NCBI GenBank assembly: GCA_030426085.1
Contig: JAUHYW010000037.1
Span: 1-64,000 of the forward strand
Direction of reading: 5' to 3'
Length of the DNA stretch: 64,000 nucleotides
DNA from: a bacterium
GTDB lineage: Bacteria > Myxococcota_A > Bradymonadia > UBA7976 > UBA1532
Positions 1-10,455 of this stretch are shown piece by piece (position 1 is the first letter of the stretch; each line of letters opens with the position of its first letter). The notes beneath the pieces are model-generated. The model saw only the letters and a program-made list of their open reading frames with translations. It was not told where the DNA came from and made no database searches. Both the position numbers and the translations under genes were made by a program.

Positions 1-362
<362 letters not shown>

Positions 363-366
<4 letters not shown>

Positions 367-1064
367 CCCGGCCGGCGCCCGCGCGGCGGGTCTGGCCCAC
401 CCGCGACCTCGTCTGGCTGGTGCTGACGACGCTGCTGGCGACCTTCGCCGCCGGGGCCGCGGTGGCCTTCGCCGGGCTGGAGCCGGTCGACGAGGTGCTG
501 GGCCTGCTGGTCGCCTCGGCCCTGGGGCTCGGCCTGCCGGTGGGCCTGCTGCTGGCGCTGCGCCCCGAGCGGCGGGCGGCGATCGGCCTGCGGCGCACGC
601 CGTGGGGCGAGATCGGGCGGGCCCTCGGCTGGCTGCTGGGGCTGCTGCCGGTGGTGGCGCTGGTCTCGCTGGCGATGCAGACCCTGCTGGGCTACGACGA
701 GAACCCCCAGGCCGAGGCGCTGATGCTCGACCGGATGTCGGGGGCCCGGCTGGCGGTGGTGGCGCTCTTCACCGTCGGCGCGGTGCCGCTCGTCGAGGAG
801 CTGCTGTTCCGGGGGGTCTTGATCTCGGCCCTGCTCGAGCGGGGGCCGGCCGACCCCGAGGCCCGGCGGCGGCGGGCGCTGATCGTCTCGTCGGTGCTGT
901 TCGGCCTGATCCACATCGAGCCGGCGGTGATCGTGCCGACCATGCTGCTCGGCGCCGCGGCGGGGGTCCTGCGCCTGCGCAGCGGCTCGCTGTGGCCGGC
1001 GGTGACCCTGCACGCGGCCAACAACGCGGTGGCGACGGCGGTCCTGGCCGCCGGGCTGGGTTGA
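363..1064 (+). CDS. CPBP-family intramembrane metalloprotease (CAAX/Abi type)
   Basis: A 233-residue polytopic membrane protein with the motifs of the CPBP (CAAX protease and bacteriocin-processing) family: EELLFRG with E145, E146 and R150, FGLIH with H184, and HAANN with H217 and N221. In this family these residues form the intramembrane zinc-dependent active site; some members cleave prenylated or membrane proteins. Hydrophobic segments lie near residues 16-37, 45-65, 88-108, 129-143, 172-190 and 210-230. The GTG start at 363 overlaps the stop of the upstream Gly-rich gene, which is the reason for choosing it. The substrate is unknown; coupling to the surface protein suggests, without proof, a role in its maturation. 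Confidence 0.88.
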
Positions 1065-1090
1065 CGGCCACCCCGACGACGAGGAGATCG

Positions 1091-1366
1091 ATGAGACGCC
1101 ATCCGCTGCACGCCCTGCTCCTTGCGCTCGCCCTGGCCCCGACGGGCTGCGAGGGCGACATGATCCGCGACGCCGGCGGCGGCCAGGACGACAGCAGCTC
1201 GCCCGGCCAGCCGGCGGACGACGGCGGCCTCGACGGCCGGACGCCCGCCGACGGGGCCCTCGACGGCGGCGCGGACGGCGGGGACGGGGCCCTCGACGGC
1301 GGCGCGGACGGCGGGGACGGGGCCCTCGACGGCCCGGCGGACGGTCAGGGCGGTCAGGGCGGTTAG
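1091..1366 (+). CDS. Small Asp/Gly-rich repeat lipoprotein
   Basis: A 91-residue protein with a basic N-terminus, a short hydrophobic stretch (LLLALALAP) and a lipobox-like TGC (Cys20), so it is probably exported and lipid-anchored. The mature part is low-complexity Asp/Gly/Ala, ending in an 11-residue repeat GALDGGADGGD in two exact copies and one degenerate copy. The ATG at 1091 follows a purine-rich GAGGAGATC that can act as ribosome binding site. It lies 26 bases after the CPBP protease gene and may share its transcript. No family is recognised; the composition is typical of acidic spacers after myxobacterial lipoprotein signals. Confidence 0.65.
   Translation: MRRHPLHALLLALALAPTGCEGDMIRDAGGGQDDSSSPGQPADDGGLDGRTPADGALDGGADGGDGALDGGADGGDGALDGPADGQGGQGG
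1249..1341 (+). repeat. 33-bp tandem repeat inside the small lipoprotein gene
   Basis: Two near-perfect 33-base units starting GGGGCCCTCGACGG, followed by a partial third, encode the 11-residue GALDGGADGGD repeat. The repeat stays in frame, so copy-number change would alter only spacer length. Confidence 0.75.
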
Positions 1367-1454
1367 GTAGAACACCGTAATCTGCTGTGAGCGGGAAAGA
1401 AACCGGCGGCGCTTGCGAAAGGTAGGGGTGTAGACGCTTTCACGGAGAGACATC

Positions 1455-1631
1455 ATGCGCTGGGTCGCCGCCATCACCGCCTGCATCCTCCTCGGTGTCG
1501 CCGGCGCCGGGATCAGCCTCGCCGCCTCGACGCCCGAGTTCGGCCCCATCGACGCCGAGGTCGAGGCCACCCTCGACGCGGTGTCGCCGGCCGACACCCC
1601 GATCATGGCGGGCCCGCTCGCGGCCCGCTGA
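1455..1631 (+). CDS. Small predicted exported/membrane protein (58 aa)
   Basis: A short open frame read directly from the sequence: ATG at 1455, preceded at a good distance by GGAGAG (1444-1449), ending at TGA 1629-1631. Residues 1-24 look like a signal peptide or single membrane anchor (MRWVAAITACILLGVAGAG), with a possible cleavage site after ISLAA. The remaining 30 or so residues are acidic with no recognised motif. Support is the strong ribosome binding site, the signal-like N-terminus and its placement in an otherwise empty gap before the kinase. Function unknown. Confidence 0.5.
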   Translation: MRWVAAITACILLGVAGAGISLAASTPEFGPIDAEVEATLDAVSPADTPIMAGPLAAR

Positions 1632-1719
1632 GCCCGCCGCGCCCCGGCCGCCCGCCCGCTCCCCCCCGCTCCGAAGACCGTTCGATGCACTGCATCTGGC
1701 CCGGCGGCCGCCGACGCCG

Positions 1720-1725
1720 TATCCT
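1720..1725 (+). promoter_or_regulatory. Candidate -10 box for leaderless kinase transcript
   Basis: TATCCT lies exactly 6 bases before the GTG start at 1732. A transcript starting about 7 bases after this box would begin at the start codon. No Shine-Dalgarno is visible here and the -35 is weak. Confidence 0.4.
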
Positions 1726-1731
1726 GCGGCC

Positions 1732-3504
1732 GTGAACGGCGACGACTCCACCCCCGAGCCGACCGAGCGCCCCGAGCGCACGACCTCGATCCAGCTCGCC
1801 CGCCCCGGCGACCGGCTGCCCGGCACCCCCTATCGGCTCATCGAGAAGCTGGGCGGCGGGGGCATGGGCCAGGTCTTCCGGGCCGAGCACGTCGAGCTGG
1901 GCCGCGAGGTGGCGGTCAAGCTGCTCGCCCCGACCCTGGCCCACGACCCCAAGGCCATGGAGCGCCTGCGCCGCGAGGCCCGGGCCGCCGCCCGGCTGGG
2001 CAACCCCCACATCATCGACGTCTACGACCTGGGCATCACCGAGGACGGCCGGCCCTACGTGGTGATGAAGCTGGTGCCCGGCCGGGATCTCAAGGCGCTG
2101 GCCGACGCCGAGGCCCCGCTCGACCCGGCCCGGGTGGTGCGGCTGGTGCGCCAGATCGGCGACGCGCTGCGGGCGGCCCACGCGGCGGGGGTGGTGCACC
2201 GCGACCTCAAGCCGGAGAACGTGCTGGTCGAGCCCCGGGCCGACGGGGAGTCGGTGACCATCCTCGACTTCGGCATCGCCCAGAGCATCCAGGACACCGA
2301 CACCCGGCTGACCCGCGACGGGCAGATGATCGGGACCCCGGGCTACATGGCGCCCGAGCAGGCCCTGGCCCGCCCGCTCGACGGCCGGGCCGATCAGTAC
2401 GCGCTGGCGGTGATGACCTACGAGCTGCTGTCGGGCCGCTCGCCGTTCGACCGCCTCTCGCCGCTCCAGCTCATCGCGGCCCAGCTCACCGAGGCCCCGG
2501 CGCCGCTGGGCGACGTGATCGACCCCGCCCGGGTGCCCCCGGCGATGGTGGACGTCGTGATGCGCGGGCTGTCGAAGGAGCCCGACGCCCGCTTCCCCGA
2601 GATCGCCGACTTCGTCGACGCGCTGACCGCCGCCGCCGACGCCCCGCTGGCGGCGCCGGCACCCCCGCCGTCGAAGGCCCCGAGCCGCAGCCCCCTGCCC
2701 CTGATCATGCTCGTGGCGCTGGTGGGCGCCGCGGTGGGCGTGCTGGTGGTCGTGGGGACCGGGGGCGACGATCCGGCGGGCCCCGACGCCGGGGCGCCGG
2801 TGGTCGCCGTGGGTGAGACCGCGCCTCCGCCTCCGCTGCCCGCCGACGCCGGGCCCGACGCCGCGCCTGCGCCGACCGACGCGGCGGTGGCCGCCGACCC
2901 CGACGCCGCGCCGGCCCCCCGGATCGCCGCGAAGCCCCCCGCGCCCAAGCCGGCGCCGGTCAAGCGCCCCCCGAAGCCGAAGCCCCGCCCGATCCGCAGG
3001 CCGCCGGCGCCCGACCCCGAGCCCGAGGCGCCCGATCCGCCAGAGCCGGACGACGACCCCGAGCCCGAGGCGCCCGACGCCCCCGAGCCGGACGACGACC
3101 CCGAGCCCGAGGCCCCCGAGCCCGGCGCGGTGGCCGGGGTGACCCCGAAGCCGGCGCCCGACCCCCCGCCGCCCCCGCCTCCGGCCGCGCCGCCGGTGCT
3201 GCGCTTCGGCGGCCTGGACGTCGTCGGCGGCGCCAGCACCCGCACCATCCGGCGCACCGTCTCGGGCGGCTTCGACGACATCGAGGACTGCGTCGAGGGC
3301 AAGAGCGGGCTGACCGCCGGCCGCCGGGCCACGGTGCGCTTCGTCATCGACGCCGACGGCTTCTTCGGCGGCTTCGGCGGCGACGGCGACCCGGCCCTGG
3401 TCGAATGCGGCACCCGGGTCCTGCGGCGCATCAACCGGCTCACCCGCCGCCCGGACACCGGCGACATCCGGGTGTCGCTGCCCCTGCGCCTGGAGGCCCC
3501 GTGA
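1732..3504 (+). CDS. Transmembrane Ser/Thr protein kinase with AgmX-like C-terminal domain
   Basis: A 590-residue Hanks-type kinase. The glycine loop GGGGMGQVF is near residue 40, the catalytic lysine is K63 (AVKLL), the HRDLKPEN loop has D158, DFG has D179, and GTPGYMAPEQ is the activation-segment end, so it should be active. One membrane segment (about 322-344) separates the cytoplasmic kinase from a Pro/Glu/Asp-rich linker with PEPEAPDxPEPDDD repeats. The last 100 residues resemble the AgmX/PglI C-terminal domain of Myxococcus motility proteins, with the conserved Cys and FVIDADG pattern. The GTG start at 1732 follows a possible -10 box by 6 bases. The stop overlaps the next gene (GTGA), tying the kinase to the heme-motif cluster downstream. 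Confidence 0.9.
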   Translation: MNGDDSTPEPTERPERTTSIQLARPGDRLPGTPYRLIEKLGGGGMGQVFRAEHVELGREVAVKLLAPTLAHDPKAMERLRREARAAARLGNPHIIDVYDLGITEDGRPYVVMKLVPGRDLKALADAEAPLDPARVVRLVRQIGDALRAAHAAGVVHRDLKPENVLVEPRADGESVTILDFGIAQSIQDTDTRLTRDGQMIGTPGYMAPEQALARPLDGRADQYALAVMTYELLSGRSPFDRLSPLQLIAAQLTEAPAPLGDVIDPARVPPAMVDVVMRGLSKEPDARFPEIADFVDALTAAADAPLAAPAPPPSKAPSRSPLPLIMLVALVGAAVGVLVVVGTGGDDPAGPDAGAPVVAVGETAPPPPLPADAGPDAAPAPTDAAVAADPDAAPAPRIAAKPPAPKPAPVKRPPKPKPRPIRRPPAPDPEPEAPDPPEPDDDPEPEAPDAPEPDDDPEPEAPEPGAVAGVTPKPAPDPPPPPPPAAPPVLRFGGLDVVGGASTRTIRRTVSGGFDDIEDCVEGKSGLTAGRRATVRFVIDADGFFGGFGGDGDPALVECGTRVLRRINRLTRRPDTGDIRVSLPLRLEAP

Positions 3505-3995
3505 TCCGCTGGCTCTCGCTCGGCGCCGCCCTGCTGCTGCTCGGCTGCGGGGTGCTCGACCCCGAGGTGGGCCCCGAGCGGGTCGGCGCGCCGGGCTTCG
3601 TGCCGCTCGAGGTGGACGGCGGCCCCGACGCGGACGGCGAGGTCGACGGGGGCGAGGCGTGCGACATCGTCGACAGCGACCCCGACACCGACGTGCGCTT
3701 CCCCGACATCACCAGCACGGTGATCGGGGGCTACTGCGGGTGCCACGTCGACGAGGGCGGCGTCGGGCGGACCATCGGCGGGCTCGACCTGCGGACCCAC
3801 GAGTCGGCCCTGCGCGGCGGGCGCCGGGGCGGGGCCGACGACATCGTGCCCGGCGACCCCTGCGCCAGCCACATCGTGGGCAAGATCACCGGCGCGCCGC
3901 CGTTCGGCTCGCCGATGCCGTTCAGCCGGGCCCCGCTGACCGCCGCGCACCAGCAGCTCATCATCGACTGGATCGCCGAAGGGGCCCGCCCATGA
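3501..3995 (+). CDS. Lipoprotein resembling planctomycete-type cytochrome c domain, with CXCH
   Basis: A 164-residue predicted lipoprotein: signal RWLSLGAALLLLGC with lipid-modifiable Cys16, then an acidic linker. Residues 70-164 follow the layout of small cytochrome c-like domains (PSCyt1 type): a CH motif, a GLDL segment, GDPCASHIVGKI, a GSPMPF segment with a possible Met ligand, and the closing helix IIDWIAEGARP. The heme motif is abnormal: Cys78-Gly-Cys80-His81, one residue between the cysteines instead of two. Either heme attaches atypically or this domain no longer binds heme. The gene is coupled to both neighbours (GTGA upstream, ATGA downstream) and very likely works with the monoheme lipoprotein and the porin that follow. 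Confidence 0.7.
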   Translation: MIRWLSLGAALLLLGCGVLDPEVGPERVGAPGFVPLEVDGGPDADGEVDGGEACDIVDSDPDTDVRFPDITSTVIGGYCGCHVDEGGVGRTIGGLDLRTHESALRGGRRGGADDIVPGDPCASHIVGKITGAPPFGSPMPFSRAPLTAAHQQLIIDWIAEGARP

Positions 3996-4309
3996 GCCGG
4001 ATTCTGGCCGGAGCCGGGCTCCTCGTGGGCGCGGCGGCCCTGTTCGCCGCCTGCGGCGGGGCCCCCAACACCCTCGACGTCTCGGGCTACCCGCCCGAGA
4101 TGCAGGCGAAGTACCGCATCTTCGAGACCCGCTGCAGCCGATGCCACGGGCTCGAGCGCCCGATCCAGGCCCGGGTGGCCGAGGGCGGCTGGACGGCCTA
4201 CGTCCGGCGCATGGCCCGCCACCCCGGCGCGGGCATCGACGCCCGCGACCAGCGGGCGATCGCCGAGTTCCTCGAGTACCACCACCAGCGCCGGGAGGGC
4301 GGGCGATGA
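3992..4309 (+). CDS. Monoheme c-type cytochrome lipoprotein
   Basis: A 105-residue small cytochrome. The lipobox-like AAC puts the anchoring Cys at 21, followed by a short mature domain with one canonical heme site C48-S-R-C51-H52 (CSRCHG) and a possible axial Met74 in a conserved-looking VRRMARHPG segment. The closing helix AIAEFLEYHHQ matches small class I cytochromes. It should sit in the periplasm, lipid-anchored to a membrane, and carry single electrons. The ATG overlaps the upstream stop (ATGA), and its own stop overlaps the porin start, so its product is made together with the CXCH lipoprotein and the beta-barrel. Confidence 0.82.
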   Translation: MSRILAGAGLLVGAAALFAACGGAPNTLDVSGYPPEMQAKYRIFETRCSRCHGLERPIQARVAEGGWTAYVRRMARHPGAGIDARDQRAIAEFLEYHHQRREGGR

Positions 4310-5397
4310 TCGGGCTCCTGCTCGTGGCCGGCCTGCTCGGCGACGTCAACGTCGCCGGCAGCGTGTACCTGCACCACCCGACGCTGTTCGACGACGACGA
4401 GTCGGCCCTCGGCGCCACCATGAAGGGCATCAACGCCGAGGCGGCGCTCAAGGTGGTCGCCGACGTGGGGGACAGCGTCAGCGCCAGCGCCAAGATCTGT
4501 TACGGGTGCCACGACTTCACCGCCGACATGGCCTACGTCGACTGGTTCGTCGACGACGCGTTCAACGTGCGCTTCGGCCGGTTCCCGGTGCCTTTCGGCG
4601 AGTTCTACCTGCGCCACGACGCGGCCAACCACCGCTCGGCGACCAAGCCCCTGCCCTACGAGATGGGGCGCATGCTGCGCCGGGCCGAGTTCAACCTGGC
4701 GGTGGTGCCCGAGCCCTACCCCGACAACGGCATCGAGCTGTTCGGCACGTTCCGCGGCGAGTCGGCCGAGCTGGCGTACAACGCCTACGCCGTCTCGGGG
4801 CTCAAGGGCAGCGCGACGATGGCCGACCTCGACTTCATCCAGAGCCGGCAGATCTTCTACGCCGACAACAACCGGACCCCCACCGTGGGCGGGCGGCTGA
4901 CCCTGGCCTTCCCCCGGCTGCCGGCGCGGGCGTGGCGCTGGCTGTCCATCGGGGCGAGCGGCATGTGGGGCTATTACGACGAGGCCGACGAGCTCGACTT
5001 CCTGATGGTCGGGGTCGACGTCTACACCCGCATCGGCAGCCTCAACGTGCGGGGCGAGGCGATGTTCCGCCGCACCTCGATCCCCGACGAGCCGGAGCGC
5101 TTCCAGCAGCGGCTGCGCGAGCTGTTCGTGCAGCGGGAGGGCTTCTACGCCCAGGTGGACGGGCCGCTGTCGTCGCTGGTGGAGTGGCTGGCCCGGATCG
5201 ACGGCTTCCGCCGGGCGGGGCCGCTGCTGGTGGGCGCCGCGCTGCCCTCGACCGACTCGACCATCCTGCGGGGCACCGCCGGCCTGAACCTCGTGCCGAC
5301 CACCGGCATCAAGATGAAGCTGAACTACGAGTACTGGCGGTTCTCGGACTTCCCCGACGCGCACATGCTGCACACCGGCCTGGTGGGCACCTTCTGA
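4306..5397 (+). CDS. Outer-membrane beta-barrel (porin-like) with an internal CXXCH heme motif
   Basis: A 363-residue predicted outer-membrane protein: a short hydrophobic N-terminus (MIGLLLVAGLLGD), then alternating amphipathic strands rich in Tyr, Phe and Trp, ending LVGTF with a C-terminal aromatic as expected for barrel assembly. The segment FNVRFGRFPVPFGEF recalls phosphate-selective porin (Porin_O_P) proteins. Unusually it contains a canonical heme-c motif, C65-Y-G-C68-H69, between early strands. A fused heme and porin is the architecture of Cyc2-type iron oxidases, but here the heme site lies inside the barrel region and homology to Cyc2 is not established. It is coupled by overlap to the monoheme lipoprotein and followed by a hairpin, ending the transcription unit. 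Confidence 0.78.
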   Translation: MIGLLLVAGLLGDVNVAGSVYLHHPTLFDDDESALGATMKGINAEAALKVVADVGDSVSASAKICYGCHDFTADMAYVDWFVDDAFNVRFGRFPVPFGEFYLRHDAANHRSATKPLPYEMGRMLRRAEFNLAVVPEPYPDNGIELFGTFRGESAELAYNAYAVSGLKGSATMADLDFIQSRQIFYADNNRTPTVGGRLTLAFPRLPARAWRWLSIGASGMWGYYDEADELDFLMVGVDVYTRIGSLNVRGEAMFRRTSIPDEPERFQQRLRELFVQREGFYAQVDGPLSSLVEWLARIDGFRRAGPLLVGAALPSTDSTILRGTAGLNLVPTTGIKMKLNYEYWRFSDFPDAHMLHTGLVGTF

Positions 5398-5410
5398 GCG
5401 CGCCGCGGGG

Positions 5411-5430
5411 GCCGGGCATCGCGACCCGGC
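5411..5430 (+). terminator. GC hairpin after the porin gene
   Basis: A perfect 6-base stem (GCCGGG / CCCGGC) with an 8-base loop begins 13 bases after the porin stop. No U-run follows, so intrinsic termination is uncertain. Confidence 0.35.
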
Positions 5431-5475
5431 TCGGACACCACGCATCCCAAGAGCCGGGCCCCGGAGGACGATCCC

Positions 5476-5835
5476 GTGAGCGACGACGACAAGAAGCCGC
5501 CCCGCAGAGGCACCCGGCGCGACGAGCAGACCCAGGTGCTCACCCGGCGCCGCACGAAGCGGCCGCCGCTGTACCGGGTGATCTTCCACAACGACGACTA
5601 CACCACCCGCGACTTCGTGGTGACGGTGCTGATGCGGTACTTCCACAAGACCCACACCGAGGCCAACACCCTGATGCTGCACATCCACACCAAGGGCAAA
5701 GGCATCGCAGGGGTCTACACCTACGACGTCGCGCGCACCAAGCAGACCCGGGTCGAGGGGCTCGCGCGACAGTACGAGATGCCGCTCAAGCTGACCATCG
5801 AGCCCGAAGATGGCGGCCGAGAAGGGGACGGATGA
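5476..5835 (+). CDS. clpS: ATP-dependent Clp protease adaptor ClpS
   Basis: A 119-residue protein with the ClpS core: YRVIFHNDDYTT, the helix FVVTVLMRYFHKTHTEA, and HTKGKGIAGVYTYDVA. In the family these residues bind N-terminal destabilising residues (N-degrons) and deliver substrates to ClpAP. A charged, flexible N-terminal tail of about 30 residues (KKPPRRGTRRDE) precedes the core, as in other ClpS proteins. The GTG start at 5476 is chosen because GGAGG (5462-5466) lies the right distance upstream. It is followed by, and overlaps or nearly overlaps, clpA. Confidence 0.95.
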   Translation: MSDDDKKPPRRGTRRDEQTQVLTRRRTKRPPLYRVIFHNDDYTTRDFVVTVLMRYFHKTHTEANTLMLHIHTKGKGIAGVYTYDVARTKQTRVEGLARQYEMPLKLTIEPEDGGREGDG

Positions 5836-5839
5836 GCCC

Positions 5840-8272
<2,433 letters not shown>

Positions 8273-8284
8273 GCCCGCCCGGCC

Positions 8285-8309
8285 CCCGTCGGCGCGCCCG
8301 ACCGACGGG
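8285..8309 (+). terminator. Hairpin after clpA
   Basis: A perfect 8-base stem CCCGTCGG / CCGACGGG with a 9-base loop starts 13 bases after the clpA stop. No U-tract; the next promoter -35 begins 2 bases later, which separates the two transcription units. Confidence 0.5.
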
Positions 8310-8310
8310 A

Positions 8311-8339
8311 TTGACACCCCGCTGGGCCCTGCCCACGAT
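8311..8339 (+). promoter_or_regulatory. Sigma-70-type promoter for the HEAT-repeat gene
   Basis: A consensus -35 TTGACA (8311-8316), a 17-base spacer, and a weak -10 CACGAT (8334-8339). The gene starts 39 bases downstream, behind an AAGGAG ribosome binding site. Confidence 0.5.
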
Positions 8340-8378
8340 GGGGCCCCCCGTCTCAATCGAACGCACAAGGAGTTCGCC

Positions 8379-9542
8379 ATGCGCGGCCTGCCGATCGCTT
8401 CGCTCACCCTCGCCTTCTGTCTGGCCCTGCCCGCCGTCGCCGGCGCTGAACTGGCGCCGATCAAGCTCTCCCGCTCCGCCCCGGCCGACGTCGTCTCGAC
8501 GGCCGACGCGCTCGCCGCTGGCGTCGAGGGCGGCCGGTTCTCCGGCGCCGAGGAGCGCAACCCGGAGAACGGTCAGGCCTTCCTGCACCTCGCCGCCACC
8601 CACCCCGATCCGGCGGTCGTCGCCGCGTCGCTGCGGGCGATGACCTACACCTGGCGCAGCACGCCCCGCCCGGGCGGCAAGCGCAGCGTCATGAACCGCG
8701 ACTTCGTCACCGTGGTGCACACCCGGCTCGGCGCCGAGGAGGGCATCGTGCGCAAGTCGGCCCTGCGCGCCGCCCGCCTGCCCCTCAGCGGCAAGTCGCC
8801 CGACCCGGGGGTGCTCGACGCGGTGCTGGGCCTGATCGAGAAGGGCTCGACCGCCGATCGCCTCGCCGCGCTCATCACCCTGGGCAACGTGCAGGCCTTC
8901 GCCCGCTCCCGGGCGACCAAGGGCCCGCTCAAGGCCCGGGTGATCGACGCCCTGATGCCCCTGCTGCTGACGAAGGACGCCGCCGTGGTCGCCTCGACCT
9001 TGCGCCGGCTGTCGCGCTCGGCCTACCCCGGCATGCCCCAGGTCAAGGCCCTCGCGGGGCACGCGCAGCGGCTGGCCAAGCACCCCGAGCCGGCGGTGCG
9101 GGGCGAGGCGCTGCGGCTGGCGACGACCCTCGCCGGGCGCAAGGCGAGCAGCGCGCTCACCGGACAGCTCGTGCTCGGGATCTCGGACAAGGACCCCTTC
9201 GTGCGGGCCACGGCCATCGAGCTGGCCGCCGAGTTGAAGCACCGGCCGGCGGTGCACGCGATCGTGAAGCTCATCGGCGACGAGGCGCCGGCGGTGCGCA
9301 AGGTGGGCGGCTTCACCGGGCTCGACGGCCGCCCGGGTCAGGCGCGCTTCCGGGTCGAGACCGGGGGCCGGGTGGACGACGTGGCGCTCGCGGCGATGGA
9401 CGACCTGACCGACGGCATCGGGGCGAAGCTCGAGTGCCGGGTCAGCGGCCGCGACCGCAAGGCGGCCCGGACCAAGGCGCGGGCCGACGCCAAGGCGTGG
9501 TACGCGGCCCACGGCTCGAAGGTGCCCGGCGCGAAGAAGTAG
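8379..9542 (+). CDS. Secreted HEAT-repeat protein, function unknown
   Basis: A 387-residue protein with a clear Sec signal peptide (MRGLPIASLTLAFCLALPAVAGA, cleavage about residue 23). The mature part is made of helical pairs resembling HEAT repeats, e.g. HPDPAVVAASLRAMT, TADRLAALITLGNV, HPEPAVRGEALRLAT and KDPFVRATAIELAAEL. Such repeats form a curved scaffold for protein binding. The last 40 residues are basic and Ala/Lys-rich (KAARTKARADAKAWY). It has its own promoter and the ribosome binding site AAGGAG, 8 bases before the ATG, so it is probably monocistronic. No catalytic motif is visible. A periplasmic location is inferred. Confidence 0.75.
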   Translation: MRGLPIASLTLAFCLALPAVAGAELAPIKLSRSAPADVVSTADALAAGVEGGRFSGAEERNPENGQAFLHLAATHPDPAVVAASLRAMTYTWRSTPRPGGKRSVMNRDFVTVVHTRLGAEEGIVRKSALRAARLPLSGKSPDPGVLDAVLGLIEKGSTADRLAALITLGNVQAFARSRATKGPLKARVIDALMPLLLTKDAAVVASTLRRLSRSAYPGMPQVKALAGHAQRLAKHPEPAVRGEALRLATTLAGRKASSALTGQLVLGISDKDPFVRATAIELAAELKHRPAVHAIVKLIGDEAPAVRKVGGFTGLDGRPGQARFRVETGGRVDDVALAAMDDLTDGIGAKLECRVSGRDRKAARTKARADAKAWYAAHGSKVPGAKK

Positions 9543-9627
9543 ACGCCCCGCCCTCCGGGTCGCCCGGCCCGAGCCGCCGCGGGCGAAACGCTGGACGGCG
9601 CACGCTCGCTCGCGGTACTTCACTGCC

Positions 9628-10455
9628 ATGTCACTCGGAGACGAGATCGAAGATCAGGTCGTGGCGGCGATGAAGTCGTTCGGCTACACCGGCAGCGACG
9701 CCCGGACCTACATCACCCTGCTGCGCGGGCACCCGGCGACGGGCTACGAGCTGGCCGCCCGGGGCGGCATCCCCCGCTCGGCGATCTACAGCGTGCTCAA
9801 GCGCTTGCAGCGGGCGGGGCTGGTCAACGCGCTCAAGGGCAAGCCCGCCCGCTACGTGCCCATCCCGCCCGAGCGGCTCATCGACCACCTCAAGACCCGC
9901 TTCGCCCGCGACATCGAGCAGTTCGAGCAGGCGGTGACCCAGGTCGTCGGCCCCCGCCACGACGCGGTCACCTGGACGGTCACCGGCTACGAGGCGATGC
10001 TGGCCGAGGCCGAGCGGCTCATCGAGGCGGCCAGGAGCCGGGTGCTGATGTCGCTTTGGCGCCGCGAGGCCCAGCGGCTGGCCCCGGCGCTGACCCGGGC
10101 CGGTGAGCGGGGCTTGCAGGTGACCCTGTTCTCGTTCACCCCGCTGCCCCCCGATCTGGGCGACGTGCTCAGCTACGGCATCGATCAGGACCAGCTCGGC
10201 CAGCACTGGTCGCGGCGGGTCATCCTCATCACCGACGCCGATCACCTGCTGGTGGGCGACGCCGAGGGCAGCCGCATCGACCGGGCGGTCGTCAGCGAGG
10301 AGCCCTCGCTCATCGAGATGGCGCTGGCCAACCTGGTGCTCGACATCACCCTGCTCGGCGAGCGCACCGGGGTCGACACCCACGCCGTCGTCGAGCGGCT
10401 GACCTCCCGGCTGGCCCCGATCGAAGAGCTGCTGGGCGACACCCCCGGCGCGTGA
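9628..10455 (+). CDS. TrmB-family transcriptional regulator
   Basis: A 275-residue protein. Residues 10-85 form a winged helix-turn-helix (GYTGSDARTYITLLRGHPATGYELA, SAIYSVLKRLQRAGLV, GKPARYVPIPPERL) typical of TrmB/PadR-like regulators. A short coiled segment follows, then a phospholipase D-like sensor domain (VLMSLWRREAQRLAPALTRAGERGLQVTLF ... HLLVGDAEG), as in TrmB proteins. It probably binds a small ligand, often a sugar in this family, and controls the operon it leads: the next three genes overlap it head to tail. No Shine-Dalgarno is obvious; a TACTTC element 6 bases before the ATG may give a leaderless message. Confidence 0.82.
   Translation: MSLGDEIEDQVVAAMKSFGYTGSDARTYITLLRGHPATGYELAARGGIPRSAIYSVLKRLQRAGLVNALKGKPARYVPIPPERLIDHLKTRFARDIEQFEQAVTQVVGPRHDAVTWTVTGYEAMLAEAERLIEAARSRVLMSLWRREAQRLAPALTRAGERGLQVTLFSFTPLPPDLGDVLSYGIDQDQLGQHWSRRVILITDADHLLVGDAEGSRIDRAVVSEEPSLIEMALANLVLDITLLGERTGVDTHAVVERLTSRLAPIEELLGDTPGA

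Noticed and set aside
4306-5397. Assignment of the barrel as a bona fide Cyc2 iron oxidase
   Set aside because: Cyc2 has an N-terminal heme domain before the barrel; here CXXCH is between strands and no iron-oxidation genes are nearby.
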